From Sthenelais limicola (lineage: Eukaryota; Annelida; Polychaeta; Phyllodocida; Sigalionidae): DNA of 64,000 bases. The notes under the pieces are model-generated. The model worked only from the letters and a program-made list of their open reading frames with translations, was not told where the DNA came from and did no database searches. The number at the start of each line of letters is the position of its first letter. Positions within the stretch are counted from its first letter, which is position 1. The stretch is from contig OW804096.1 of assembly GCA_942159475.1 (NCBI GenBank), forward strand, positions 108,908,194 through 108,972,193, read 5' to 3'. Shown here piece by piece: positions 8,053-21,700 of this stretch. A program made the translations under genes and the position numbers.

Positions 8053-10477
8053 TTAAGTCTCCAGAGGCGTCGCTGGCAATTTCCAAGTGGGGGGGACATA
8101 TTTTGGTATCTTGGACCTTTTTCCCATATTCATGTATGAAGTGTACAACAACATGTTCCAATTTTCAAGTCTAAAAATTAGTTTAAAATGCTATTATCTA
8201 ATGTAAACAACCGATGACTTACAATAGTGTCAGTTCATTTTCTTTGATTAATTATTTCAAGACATTCAAGTATATTGTTACAAATCTCCACTAACTAGAA
8301 TCAGAAAGAGAGTACAGCATTCATTAAATAATCATCATAGAAGTATGAGAACATTTCAAAACATATCTAACCTATGATATAAGAAACTGTATTAATGCAT
8401 GGGAAGGTACATAATAGTAGGGTTGAAAACAGGCTCTCGCAATTGTTTCAGTTTTTTCAAGTATGCTATTTTCCAATCCATGGGGCTTGGGTAATGGTCA
8501 AAACCAATGTTAAACAAAAAGTGACAAAAGTTTTTTTATTAGGATATAAAAGGTCTAAACATCTGTTCAGCAGAGAAAAATATGAATTATAACATTTTGT
8601 TTAAACTTTGCCTCATGAAAGAACATGGTTAAGAGAATCCAAAAAGCAAATAAAAACAATATGTCACTGGGTTAGTTTTCATTTCAGGGAGCCCTGAAAT
8701 ATATTACCGTTCACAATAGGATTCTATGGGAAAAGGACAATTTTTCCAGTATAAAAATAAATGGAATTTACCTTTTTATAATTATATTGGTTTGCAAGCA
8801 GAAAAGGGAGGGGATGGGGAGGTCACCAGCCTTTTAAAAAAACATCATCGGCTGAATTGTCATTCTGATGAGCTACATGAGTATTGATAATTTTGTATTG
8901 ATGATTTTCAAAGCTAAATAATATTTTTCAAAATGTATTAATACCCTGTTCTTTTAAGCGTGAGGGCAAACCAATAGCTATGATGGCTATATTTTCAAGA
9001 ATTTTCAAAAGAAATATGGGGTTCATCCATCTAAAATCTTGGAAAAAGCTAGAAAATATCCATTTTCCCCACAAACTTCAATAGTAAATATTGGTGGTCC
9101 CTAAGATGGAAAAGAAAATATGTTGAGAACCATTTGGTTTGCTTTTTGTTATCACCCAATCATGTTCTTTCTCAAGACAAAGTTTGAAAAAAATATATTC
9201 TAACTTTTCATGCATGAAGACATTTTTATATAAAACATACGCATGTCTAAATGTTTAAATATGATTTGACGGAACAAGCAGGGACCTTGCTCATGAAAAC
9301 AATCACTTTTCTATGAAATGGACCAAAAATGATTTCTCCCCAAATGTAATAGTACATGTGTCTATGGATCAATTATCTATTTAAAACAACAACACAACAT
9401 ACTTTAACACAATAATACTTATTATATGCTTCTACCTTTGAAAAGGGACTTCATATAGTATATAATGTACATAAGGTTGTTATGTATGGGGTTTGTCAAT
9501 TGGGTCCTAAGTTTCGGGTCTTATGAGCCCTTTTTTAAAGAGGTTCAGATTTTTCTATTAGCTTATAGTTATAGTCGATTCTCACGAAATGAGGTCACTT
9601 GGGGCTATTTGGGGGTAAAATTTTAAATTCATTGAAACTACTATTCCTTCACATCCTCAATTCTACACATATTTTAAGGTTCACATCGAAACTTGGGAAC
9701 ACGGATCTTAAAATCCCTTCCTGGAGCAGACAAAATAAAGAATTTGTAAATTTCTATTTAATACTGTACCATTAAAAATAGCTGCTAAACTAAGTATATG
9801 GATGAAAGTTCTGTATAAAAATGATCTTTTCTCCATATTTTATTGAGATATATATTTCATGTTTTGTTAGGGTTTTTCTTGGGTGTTGGGACATCTAGAA
9901 CTGCTTGTGAGCCTGTTTCGTGAGAACTGACCACAGTGTGACACATATTATGAAATCACTGCTAATTATAGGTACAGACATTGGTGGGAGATCAATTAGA
10001 TGAGCGCTTATTAATAAGATATTTAATATATCTAACTATGAGTTGTTGTTACATCAGCATCTTGATTGAGGGCCAAACCAGTGCCAGATCAAGTGGTTCG
10101 GACCAGTGCCTCTCAATTCAAATTTGAGGAAGTCCCTATCTCTGAGACTCCTTAGGGTATCTAATTTAAGTATTTAGAGATAATTATATGGTAATTTCTT
10201 TTAGTAACACTAAAGCATCCTTCAAATGTCCATTTGTAATGAGGTTTTCTGATGCAAATGAAGCATACATCTTTTAGATTAAAACAAAATGCTACAGCTT
10301 TGGACCTAATGTACTTTGAAGGTTATTCTGAGGGCCTTGGACCTGATTTTGGGAGGAATTTCTTTAGAGGCTCAGGCTTGGACCTTTTTAGGCTGCCACC
10401 AAAAGTGTGGGGGGGGGGGGGACATGTTCCCCCGTCCCCCCCGGTAGCGACGCCCCTGCAGTCTCTGCCTCAAGTGT
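8053..10477. other. AT-rich non-coding stretch, no feature recognised
   Basis: I see no protein-like frame, RNA gene or clear repeat border. The only local oddity is a G-rich run followed by a C-rich run at about 10410-10445. Confidence 0.5.
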
Positions 10478-10563
10478 CCCATATATAACCAACTGAATTG
10501 GTCCAGATGTGCACGACGTAGATGTGTCCTGCGCATCTGGACCCATTCGGTTGGTTATATGGG
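10478..10563. repeat. Short palindrome with ~33-bp arms
   Basis: CCCATATATAACCAACTGAA (10478-10497) plus TTGGTCCAGATG is mirrored by CATCTGGACCCATTCGGTTG plus GTTATATGGG (10534-10563). The arms differ by a few bases and the loop is ~18 bp. It is probably a MITE remnant; no ORF. Confidence 0.65.
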
Positions 10564-13500
10564 TAATTATTACATGCAGAATTACACACCTGAATTATGA
10601 ATGATTTATGGCATAAACCTTAATTTAGTCATTGCTGCAAAAGCTGGTCCGTAAACTACATCAAAATCGTCATTGCATACTTTGTCATCAGCCCATTGAC
10701 ATTGTATCCCATTTATAAGTGAATCTGATTAGGAATTCATTGCATTTCTTTATTCAAGCCATATATATCACACCTCATACACGGGTACATCCATCTATGG
10801 CACGGCGTGGCTTCTCCTTCCAGAGTGTTGTAACGGGATTTAAATCCTTTCCCATTTGACTTATCCTTTTCTCTGTATTATTCTTTTCAGTGCTTGCTTC
10901 TCAATTATCTTCGTGAGCGTAACTCGGGGCAGAGATCAGGAATTTATGAAGTGCGAGACCGTGCCAAGGAAGATATAATATACACAATACGTTTATAGAA
11001 AATACATGTTTCTAAGATTTCAATGTTAGTGTCTATATATGCCGCAAAAAGACGACACGATAACAACTGGATGATAAGCAGTGAATATAAATTATCTGGA
11101 AATACAATCAATGAGAAACAAATCAGATGAAAATCAAAATGGATAAAATCCCTGGGTCGTTATAAATCAAATTCGGTGCTAATATACTTCGGGTATAGCT
11201 ATGAATTGGCAAAAAGAATTCCTGTGAGAACTGTGCTCATGCAAAGCCGTAAAGAGATTCCGTTGTACTCTTTCACTAAATAGAAAAGCAATGACTACAT
11301 AGGTTATATGTATACCAGGGATTGCATGAAAATAAGATTAAAAATAAAGGAGTAAACTAAATGTGTAATGCCATACACAATTATATATTTCCTATACTAC
11401 TAACGTCTCTTTGTATAGGTAGTTGAATATTTCCACAAGGTGGAGTTATATAGCCTACTATAGCCTTTACTTTTCCTTTACTGATGTGATACTTCTTTAT
11501 GTACTACATCCATTGATGTATATGAACGATTTTATCTATGTCCCAACGAAGTTTAGAATGAACAGTGTAATAATAGAATTACGAGTTTTTGTTGTTATTT
11601 CTCCTCCTCAAACGAACGTATACAGTATAGGTTCATTACATATGTATTGCATCACATAAAGCTTTAACTTAATGATCATGGTATGAATTTCCTGAGTGTT
11701 GATAAAATGTTATATTTATCCAACGATTTGGATCTAATGTTATAAGGTCTATTGCGGTTGATATAGAGTGAGGGAGAGAGAGAGAGAGAGAGTGCCCGGG
11801 AAATTATGGGGAGAGCGGTGCACATGGTCCTCTAAATATGATTTGCGTATTGATTGATGCTGGTGCCCCTTGGTTGACCTTGAGGAGGCGTGTAAAATCT
11901 CAGGGTCCATACCATAGGTCAGAATGGCGGGTTTGAAGTTCTCCAGACTTAAATCACGTGTGGCCTCTACACACATCAGCCCCGTCACCTCTTAGATCTC
12001 AAAAGAAACCCCGATCATGGAAGATCCATAAAGGGCTTTTTTATATTGCATCAAATCAGGGTATATGGAATGTCCCAACGCGAAAGAGGGTTCTGTATGG
12101 AAAACTCCTTTGTTGTCAAATAATTCAATTTGCTTGAACCCATTGGAAGATGCTCGGATTGCTCTAGGCGCCCGAGTTCTACGTTTTAGGGGTGGATAGA
12201 GAATTTATTCTCGCCTAGTGTATTCGTCGAACGCTATATAATTTTGTGTATCAGATGGATTCAACAGCCGATTTCAAGGTCTAATATTCTGTAGTAAATA
12301 ATGCTACTACTATAGCAATCCGCGCCGTCAGACAAAATATTGCAGAACTCCTTATATACAACTTTCCAATTTCCCTTTTGTCATAATTGGGAGATGCTAT
12401 GACTGAAAGAATATTAGCGTTTTCCAAGGATGTAAGAAGAGAACCATAATTATTATATCAAAGGTTTTTCTTAATTCTTCAGTGTTTTCCAATGATGTAA
12501 GAAGAGGAACATATATTATATTATATCATATCAGTTTTTTTAAATTCTTCAGACAAAGAATGCAACTAACGCTAACTTGAGGTAGACGCTCACATAGAGG
12601 AGGGATTCAAATCTGTCTCCACCGTACAATGGCCTTTTCGAATGCTCTTATAGATGCAAATGTCCCAGGAGATTTACTTTGCTCTAGCCTGGCTCAGTCG
12701 TAATGCCGTGCTTGCTCTGCTGTGCTATGCTGTGCGGTTAAAACATTTGAGTCAACACATCTTAATATTATAAGCCACTGTCGATATATCAACCTGTTTG
12801 AAAGCCGAAGGAGACAGATAGGCCTACAATATCGTTCTATTGTTTTCACTTATTAGTCCTTTGCTCTTCATATCGGACAGAATATCTTTCATGAATATTA
12901 ATTTTGTTATATTGGCCTTGTACATTTAAATTCTTTACAAAATACACATAACTACAATGGTGATTATTTTCATGCGTTGTCAATATTCGGAAAGGACCGG
13001 TCAACGATTGTGCGTCTCATGAAACTGCACTTAGGAATTTGTGGTTTAGGAGAATTAGCATAATTTAACGCTCAGATGAAACCCAAAGAAAGAAGATTGT
13101 TCACGTTACTCCCAGCAAGGGTTTAGTATTTCCGATACCACGGAGCTTAATTAGAGCAAACTCACACTCAAGTGGCTCGATAGCTGTAGCATATGCTCTT
13201 CTGCAAGGGTCATCTGAGAAAAATCTATTTATGTTAATTGGTATTCAGGCGCACACAATCTGTGCAACTAGGGCGAGTTTTAAATTAAAGAATCCTGATG
13301 TCGTAGGAGATTTATCGGCGAAAGGAATTAAAATAACCCTCTATCGGTGTGAATGAGAGAGATTACAGGTGACATGTTAAAGTATGAGGTTGCCTCCCGT
13401 GAGTTCTGCTTTTAAACCAATAGGAGCATCGTCATCATTATAGATCCTCGATACAAAATCTGATAATGAATGAGGTCTCTAATTCTAATACGTATTCATT

Positions 13501-14089
13501 GGCACGTGTGGATAACAATTAATATCTGATATGACCCAAGCACCAGAAAGCAATACATACGACACGGACTCAAAAAAAGAAGCACGGTCTTATTCACTGA
13601 CTCCATTTCCAAGGGCTGGAACTCAACCACCTTCTGGAAAATTGAGTCAATACTGAAATCAATGCATTCCTATTGAGAACATAGTTTCCAATTACACTCG
13701 ATCGAGATACTAACTCAATCAGTAGGAAGGGGAAAAGATACGTACTTAAAATTCACTCCTTGTCTCGGTTCCATTCAAACGGAATCATTGTTTAAGAACA
13801 ATCAATTAAATTAATTTCAATAGGACTGATAATTATGTTTATTTTCTTCTCCCACACAAACAAGTATTCCCATCGATATATAGGAGGAAATGTCGATGTA
13901 AATTCCGCCTCCCCTCATCTTGATTGAAATTCAACCTCTATCAAATGATTCCCTTGTTATAACCCCCGAGGGACGGGGCAAGGACGGTTCTGTTAACAGT
14001 ACGTGATTATGGACCATCCATATAATACATATCTGGTCTATTAGAAAAGGGTGTTAGGAATATTTACAAAAAGGTGTTGGGAATTCATT
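10564..14089. other. Non-coding stretch with one GA microsatellite
   Basis: A (GA)n run lies at 11771-11792. Two similar ~60-bp passages near 12405-12475 and 12485-12550 (each with a GATGTAAGAAGA block and TTAATTCTTCAG or similar) suggest a small local duplication. No gene or element border was recognised. Confidence 0.45.
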
Positions 14090-15656
14090 TGTCTTTTTAA
14101 TGAAACTGCCTATATTTCTTTGCTTTATTATGCTGATGCGTGGTTACTGAAGATAGCATTACTAGCCCTACCCCCACAACTAAAACAAATCATCGATTTA
14201 ACCTATACAACCTCAAGCATACCCGAAAAGTGGAAACAATTAAAGGTTACACCCGTGGACTGCCAATGACCCAGTGAACTACCGACCCATCTCAGCAATT
14301 CAGCTGCCAGCTAAAATACTCGAAAAAATTGTACATAACCAGCTGTCTGTATATCTTGAAGATTATAACCTGTTCTATAATTACCAATATGGTTTTAGAG
14401 TTGGAAGGTCTACCCAAGACGCTTGGATTAACTATTCATCTGAGGTCTATCATTCCCTCAATGAGGGTGAAATTGTGAGGGTGGCCTATCTTGATCTGAG
14501 AAAGGCTTTTGGCACCGTTAACCATGAACTCAATTCATAAATTACCCAAATTTGGAATAGAAGGCCCAGTCTTATTCAACTTATATATTAACGACCTATC
14601 GACCCACATAGTAAATTCCAAAATTCAAATGTCCGCTGACCACACGATCGTCTACACTTTAGGAAGAATACCTATATAACTACCCAAAATCTTTAAAAAG
14701 ACCTGAACTCTTTGAGTTCCTGGTGCAGAAACAATAAGATATCCCTCAATCTAGACAAGTCTAAGATACAGACGATATTTCCCATGCCGTCCCTCAGATC
14801 AAGATGGGCCAACTAAATGTCTGCAGATACACTGCAAAATGTGATTACCTTGGACGGAGCCATACTGGAGGACATTCCTCTTTATGCCGAGGAGTCAGCA
14901 TAGATGATCGCCTCATACTACCCTAGCATACACTGCTTCTAATATACAAAGTAATGGTCCTACCAATTTTAGACCAGGCTGACATCCTTCTTGACACCTT
15001 CGGTGGCAACGCCCTCAATAAACTACAAATATTCCAAAACTGTATACTTAAAATAATATATAGACTACCACAAAGGGCAAATGTAAAAGATCTCCATAAT
15101 TATAGAGAAGCAGCTACTCCCTCTCTGACATCGCAGAAGGCTCCACCTGTTAAAGGCGGATCACCGTAGGGCCCAAAACCCCCAGAATATAGACTTGAGA
15201 ACAATTAATACAAGAACTTTTGTCGAAAGCAGAAAAATGCTGAAACACAACATACCAAAAACTGACCAAATCAAGCGATCTATTTATAACAGACTACTTT
15301 TATCCTGGAACAAGCTTCCCACGGTGGCCCACCAAATTGTTGACCCTAAAGTGTTCAAGATTTATTCTAGATCAACCTATATTTGGCAAAACGAGCTATT
15401 TATTTAAAATGCTCATATAGATGTTTAACCATACCCAAGTGTAACATACAAACACATATCTACCCCAAGTCAAGCCATATTGTATTTCTTAATGTTCTAA
15501 AAATTTAATGAAGCAAGTGTAGAGAACCATCCTTAGTCAATTATTGAGGTGATATTATCCTCAACAAAAGACAATCAAGCTATGAAGAGGCCGAGAGTTG
15601 CTCTTTTTATGGCAAATCTATTGCAATAAAAGTTTTCTAATCTAATCTAATCTAAT
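14090..15656 (+). pseudogene. Decayed LINE reverse transcriptase with TCTAA-repeat tail
   Basis: RT blocks appear in order but in shifting frames: SIPEKWKQLKVTPV (about 14210-14255), NYRPISAIQLPAKILEKIVH and YQYGFRVGRSTQDAW (14277-14430), YLDLRKAFGTVNHEL (about 14486-14530), LYINDLSTH and SADHTIVYT where a YADDT box is expected (about 14580-14660), then the C-terminal region in 14954-15407. The catalytic YADD reads SADH, so the copy is dead. Several frameshifts and an internal deletion are evident. The 3' UTR ends in AATAAAAG followed by TCTAA repeats (15636-15656), the simple-repeat tail of CR1-like elements. It is truncated at the 5' side within or before RT. Confidence 0.85.
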
Positions 15657-16104
15657 GCTAATTGTCTGTTTGATCAATCAGAAGATAAAGCTGGGGAACC
15701 TAAATATAGCCCCCGGCTATGGGGCATCCATCTATAGGATGAAGACACTAGAATTTCTGCTAGAATTTGAGACTATGGATTCCATTAATTATGTACCACC
15801 GTAATGGGTTATATCATTAAAGGACATGGGGAGTCCCTTGAATATCTTAGTGAGACTCAGATCACATGAGACTATGTGTAGGTGATGCATCACCGGGTAT
15901 ATTGGTTACGTCGCCAGGCTATGCCCCTTAGGTCACGCCCCCTCGCCACACGCCCCAACGACAGTGCGACGTCATAATGGCGAGCCTTCCATGACCAAAA
16001 CAATAACATTCTCCCAGCCACTTGCTCTCCTGATCCCAACCTGTCCACACATACCACGAAAAAAATTTCTGTGGTGTTGAGGCATTTATTTGGAATTATT
16101 CAAG

Positions 16105-16500
16105 ATGGGAAGGGCTAAACAGTGCAAACCTTGCGGCTATGCCCACGAGCCTCCTACAGGACAATTATGTAATAGGTAGCTAATCGCAGAAGTTAAAGCT
16201 GTGGAAGGAGAAAAGAGTGCTGCGCTTACCGATAGAGTTGTGGGACTCGAAGGTATGATGGGCAAGATTCTGTCAGCGGAAGAGGCGGCTTGAGAAAAAG
16301 TCTAGTGATAATACTGCTATTCCTGAGCCTTCGGAAGCATCATCCTCAGATTCCGAAGTGAAGTTCAATGAGTCAAGAAGGTCTTCTCGTCATGATGATT
16401 CTCGTCGTGATGACAGATCCCCGAGCAGAGAACGTTCAATCTATATGGGTAGTCACACTAAAGGAGGCCAATGGGTGGGGAGTGCCTTTACCTTGAATAT
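16105..16500 (+). pseudogene. Gag-like retroelement fragment with N-terminal CCHC-like cluster
   Basis: An ATG at 16105 opens a frame with CKPCGYAHEPPTGQLC, a Cys/His cluster of the C-x2-C-x4-H-x6-C type seen at the N-terminus of some retroelement gag or ORF1 proteins. It is followed by a TAG at about 16177, then a helical stretch (AEVKAVEGEKSAALTDRVV). A frame change follows near 16292, and then an acidic/basic Ser-Arg-rich tail (RRSSRHDDSRRDDRSPSRER). The sequence decays after about 16500. The parental element class cannot be told. Flanking GC-richer DNA at 15890-15990 may be part of its LTR or UTR. Confidence 0.45.
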
Positions 16501-17105
16501 TTCTGGACTTAGAGCATAATTTTTAATGCAATTTGGAGGACCTGTTGTGCATAGATTAAGGTTTATTTCTTCAATATTCCACATGTCTATGCAGTTGCTG
16601 ATCTTTTATTAATGTTTGAACCTCTAAAAAAGGGCCATTTTGGTCATGTCAAACCTTATATACATTCATACAGGGTCAAGTTTGAATGGAAATAAAAGCA
16701 TTATTATTGTGCCTCTATGTGTCAAATGTTATTTTTTCATATTAAGAATATACCATATAGTTCATCTTAATCAATGAATCTTGCAGATTATACCATGATC
16801 GGGGGTTGTACACGCTGCAAATGAGTGGATACCTGCTATTGTGTTTTGTGGAATGGATCCACGCGTGAAAATATGAACTTTTTTTGGCCTAAATCTAAAA
16901 AGCATTCTCATTGGTTGAGGTTAGGCTCGCTCATGACGTCACGCCTATTTGTGACGTCATATGCCTACATTTTGTTGTAGATTAGCCAATCAGTTGTAGG
17001 CTTGTCTAGCGCTTTGGCATCAAAAATACAATATGGCGGGTGATTGGCGAGAAGCGAGGTAAATAAATAGTTTGTTTATTCATTTATTTTACAATATAAG
17101 ATCGT

Positions 17106-17290
17106 GGTATAAAAATAGGATGTAACTCGGTTAGTTTCTGACTTACTGTATACGATGCCCACTCGTTATTTTCGCCCAGGGATGTCACTCGAAGTCTACG
17201 GCTTCTCGTGACATCCCTGGTCGAAAATAACTCGTGTGCATCATATACAGTAAGTCAGAAACCAACCTCGTTACATCCTATCATAGTACT
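17106..17290. mobile_element. Fold-back (palindromic) element with ~80-bp arms
   Basis: The left arm runs from TAGGATGTAACTCGG (about 17116) to CAGGGATGTCAC. The right arm starts at GTGACATCCCTGG and ends near GTTACATCCTA. The arms match except for scattered changes and one or two short indels, and enclose a ~20-bp loop around 17188-17208. No ORF is present. Both arms diverge little, so the structure is either young or maintained. It is best read as a fold-back MITE. Confidence 0.75.
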
Positions 17291-18106
17291 TCTTGTTTTT
17301 TTTATAAGCTTTGAAAGTGGCGTAACGTTACGTGATGATTTGTGTCAATTTGAAACATAACTTGCTTAGGCTCTTTTCACCACCAGGCCTATGAGCTAGA
17401 GCAGTGGTAATTAAATAATAATGTAACATGAAACCACTAATTTGTGAAAATGAACCACTTTCTCATGTAAGTAATGCATAGGTACCTAATATAGACATCT
17501 TTCCCCATTGAAGGTCTACATTTTTTCCCCTGTCACATACTGTTACACTGAATATATAGGTTAAATCTAAATGTTTTGAATGTCAAATTGCTCCTGCCCT
17601 GCTGGTTATTGCGTAGGTCATCACATCTTGCGCATGAGTATCCTTTTCATCGCAAACCAGGCATCATGGCAGATGTGGAAGATGGGTAAGTTCACAGTGT
17701 CAAGGCAAATTGAATATCACGTACAGTTATGTGACAGTAACATACAGAAAAATATTGTATAGGTTTCTGTTAAAGTCTTATAGAATACATAGGTACTGTA
17801 TAGATGCAGAAGATTTGTAGATATCTTAACAAATCGGCTGTGTATACCATGGTGTGTGAGCGATAATAAAAAAGCACCAGGATTTTTAGGTTGAAAATGT
17901 CAACACGGTACATAGCGTTTGACCATACCACAACTGTCACATGTTTCAGACATACATAGCTTTTGACAAATGATTATTTTGTGACATCACCTTGGACCAT
18001 GGAATTAAAATGAAACATTGTCAATAGCAATGTACTAAGCCATCTTTAAGAATTCTACAAATTCTACAAATACCAAACAGGGTTAGTCGTTTCCAAGTGT
18101 GGTGTG
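17291..18106. other. Non-coding spacer
   Basis: No gene-like frame or repeat border was recognised between the fold-back element and the TTAA-flanked TIR element. Confidence 0.4.
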
Positions 18107-18110
18107 TTAA

Positions 18111-18787
18111 GTGGGGTCTCCACTGGCTGCGGTAAGCTCTGCAGTAAGCATTGCGATACTAAATCAGGCAAATTTAATCAAGCGCAGTTCATGTGCAGAC
18201 CAACCGTAGCAGTGGAGACCTCTTCTGCGATTGCATCTGATTGCGATTGGAATGTTCAATGGAGACTGAAGTGCGGTTGGTTCACGATTCATTTGACATT
18301 AAAACATTCATTAAAACATGATTTATCATCTATTATTTCATCCTTACTCCCTAATCCTTTAGTTTACTCTCCAGCTTGTGCAATAGCTAATCATGGCAGG
18401 ACATGTAATTAAATACTTATATTATTTAGTGTTTGAAAATTGTATTTCTTTATATCTAATCATGTCAAAAAGATTGACAAGCTCTACCTACAGATCAGAT
18501 TCGTCGTTAAAACTCCTAAAAATGAGAAAAAAACAATAAACTGACATGGTGGACATGACGACGTACAGTGATAAAATGTCGTCTGCTCCTTGCTTTAACT
18601 TGACCAAGCACGGGAAGGCTATCTAGCCACAGTCACTATCGCATTCATGAGACCTTTTAATGATACTGCGTTAACCTCTGCATTTGACCTGCGGCTACAA
18701 CATAATATTGATAGAATCGCAGAGTTTGAAACGCAGACCAATCAAAGACCAAACGCAGAGCCTACTGCAGCCAGTGGAGGCACCCCT
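18111..18787. mobile_element. TIR element with TTAA target duplication (Kolobok/piggyBac-like MITE)
   Basis: TTAA at 18107-18110 and at 18788-18791 flank inverted termini: GTGGGGTCTCCACTGGCTGC on the left, and the complement of GCAGCCAGTGGAGGCACCCC on the right, continuing with an AAGCTCTGC/GCAGAGCCT block. The interior has no transposase frame. A TTAA duplication is typical of the piggyBac and Kolobok superfamilies; the TIR alone does not decide between them. The CCACTGGCTG core also occurs in the element ending at 8052. Confidence 0.75.
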
Positions 18788-18791
18788 TTAA

Positions 18792-21700
18792 GCTCTGACT
18801 CCCTCTCTGTATGATACTTATGCCCTTTTATATGCATAGGCATTATTTGCCATGTTTGGTGTGAAGTACATCACCTTTGACCATGGTTTGCAATTAAATG
18901 ATGTCAATAGTTACATGTTTGCAATTAAATGTTCTCAATAGTTAGCTGTGTGGTAGGAATTTTAGAAATGCAGATATATGTTAAATGGGGAAGATGCAGA
19001 ATAAAGGTATTTTGAGATTTTTAGAGGATTTTGAATAGATGTACATCACTTTTGACAGCAAGAGTTGCATGGCTTTACTAGGACAGAGGTCAATAATCAC
19101 ATACACAAAAAAAAGTAAGTTGTGTGTTGTTAGTGTGGTTTTTTCCCATCTGAGGAATGATAATTAGCTTAAGTATCTGCCTTGTCAAAAAAATACACTT
19201 TTTGACATCAACTATACAAAGCTGTCTTTTGCCAAGATTGGTTTGAGGTACATAACCTTTGACTGTGAATTGAGACAAAATATTGTGAATGGCTACATGC
19301 GTGGCCACACATTAGGAATTTTACAACTTCTCACTACAGTATTAATATTTAAATGATATCTAATGTTGCTATTTCTGTAGATATTATGCAGTTTACTACC
19401 ACATAAGAACATCCAGTTGTTTATTTCACAAGTTCTCTGATATTCTTGTAGAGGTTCAGTGTAATTTGGTAATTATTCCGTATTTGTTGGAATTTGTTGG
19501 AATTTGTTGGTGCTAGCAGGTACAAACTAGAGACCCTATGGAATATCAATACTTCTAATTTGAAGACCTGAAAGAATTTTGAAAATTTTGCTCCGTGTAA
19601 CACTTTTGGCCTCCTTTAGTGTGACTTCACCCATATGTTCTAAGAATGTAGATACATTATTGATAATTCTTTTCCATTCTAAACTGTGTTTAGATTAGTA
19701 TTGGCTCGACAGTGACGACTAGATAAACGACCATGGAATTGCTACTGAATCAAATGCTTAACAAATGTTGATATAATCACCTGATGTAATTCAAATTGGA
19801 AGGGCAATGGTGTTGCTCTTACTGATGCTAACATTTGGGAATGATTTGCCATTTCCTCTTCCGTCCATGATCGATAGTCTAGGAATTGCTCATTACACCT
19901 GAGGGGATGTCTGCATTGTGTCTTCTGACCCATGCATCACAATTAAGAAAACAGATACCGGCTCTATATGAGAAAAAGACTGATAACTTCACACATAATA
20001 GGAACGCAGACCAAACTTTGACGAATCACTCGACTTTATTACAACTTTTTTATTTTCATTGTATGCATTGCTGTCAACATTTACTATATGTATACACGAG
20101 ATAATTACGTTTGTAAAGTTGATTATAGAACGTATTATAGAACGTTTCTGTCTCATGAGGTTAATCCTAAAATGTCACACTCTTGATAAAGAAATATTTT
20201 ACACAATAGATCGTCTTTCTAATGTAAGAGACGTGGGATGATTAGGATTGTAACACGAGGCTTACTTCCTTAATCTAGGACATTTGTTATCATTATGATT
20301 CACAACTAACTCGACCTGGGCTAAATGAATCCTTTCCAAGTGAAACTGGGAGCAACTATTCAATAATAAACTATGTGGGGTACTTAGTACGAATTAGTAG
20401 GGGACTGGTGTGCTTTGCTAGCGAACTTGTCGAAATTAAACCTCATTGTTTATGTAAGAATTTTAAGATGTTCGTCTGTAAGGATCTAGACATACATCAT
20501 TTATCGAGATAGGTGAATAAAATAAATCAAACTAGTTTTACTTTAATGGAAAATTGATGTTTGTGATGAGATTCAATAACGTTTCCCGAGGGGAATTCGT
20601 ATCAGATAGAGACATCGTTACATGGGAATACCTGCTGTGAATGTTGTTATACTTATCGACCTAGCTGTGGTCTTATATAATGTACACTGTGGTGACAACA
20701 CACAAGGAATATAGCAAAGCTAGATTCATACAATTCAATATGCTGTACTACACTGTGGTCTAAAATGATACAAAACTGATGACAAGACAAGACAAATGAA
20801 AATAAATAAAAGGTCCAAACCCTCACATTAGATAAAAATGGTATGTCTACTTTACTGGTCTAGAATTAATGATAGAATGATAGAATATAATGACATTTTC
20901 CGGTCTTAATGGAATTATAATGGCGCTTTGCGGTTTGAGGCGAGAGACTTTCCCTTCGTTTGAAGGGACTCTCAACTTTGGGCCTAGACTGAAATAATTA
21001 AAATTTAGTAGAATGATAGATATTCGCGGATATCAAAAGTTATAATATAAAAGTAGTTCTTCTAATTCCTTGGCTTGACACAACAATCAATGAGGCCATT
21101 CTCACAAAGGTCTTACAAACGGTGTCTGTGATGTGTATAGCTCTCGGGAGATGAGGAAAATATTATGAATGCTTTCAATAAATATGAATTCTATGCATCA
21201 TGAGTATTTCTTATATAAGTTTTGTATATCTGCCAAGGTCAAATCAAAGGTCATTTGGGGCTTGAATGTGGAGATCAGCCTAAAAGGTGTATGTCCGTAT
21301 GTAGATATAAAAATATAAGAATTAAATGAAAAACCGTCGTAAACCAATGGAATATTATTGTCAAATCATGATATTTAAATTCCCACTGGAATAAGCCAAA
21401 ATGTATTGTCCGTCGATTTTATGTCATGATACTCGACGACGGTCAGTGATCAGTATTTAGTTACATCTATTGATAGCAAATATGGGAATTAATTGCCCTC
21501 ACATCAATGTATCTTATAAATGTATTTTTATATATTGACCCTTCTTGTATTATAATAGGCCTGGCCGTTTCTGCCACACACGCTTATTCTAAATCAACTA
21601 GGGTCGTTATTTTATGATCAGGTAAATTGGTCAGTAATTTGAATCTAGCAAGTGTTGACATTTTCAAAACAAAAGTCTCGAAGCCATGGATAGCGCCATA

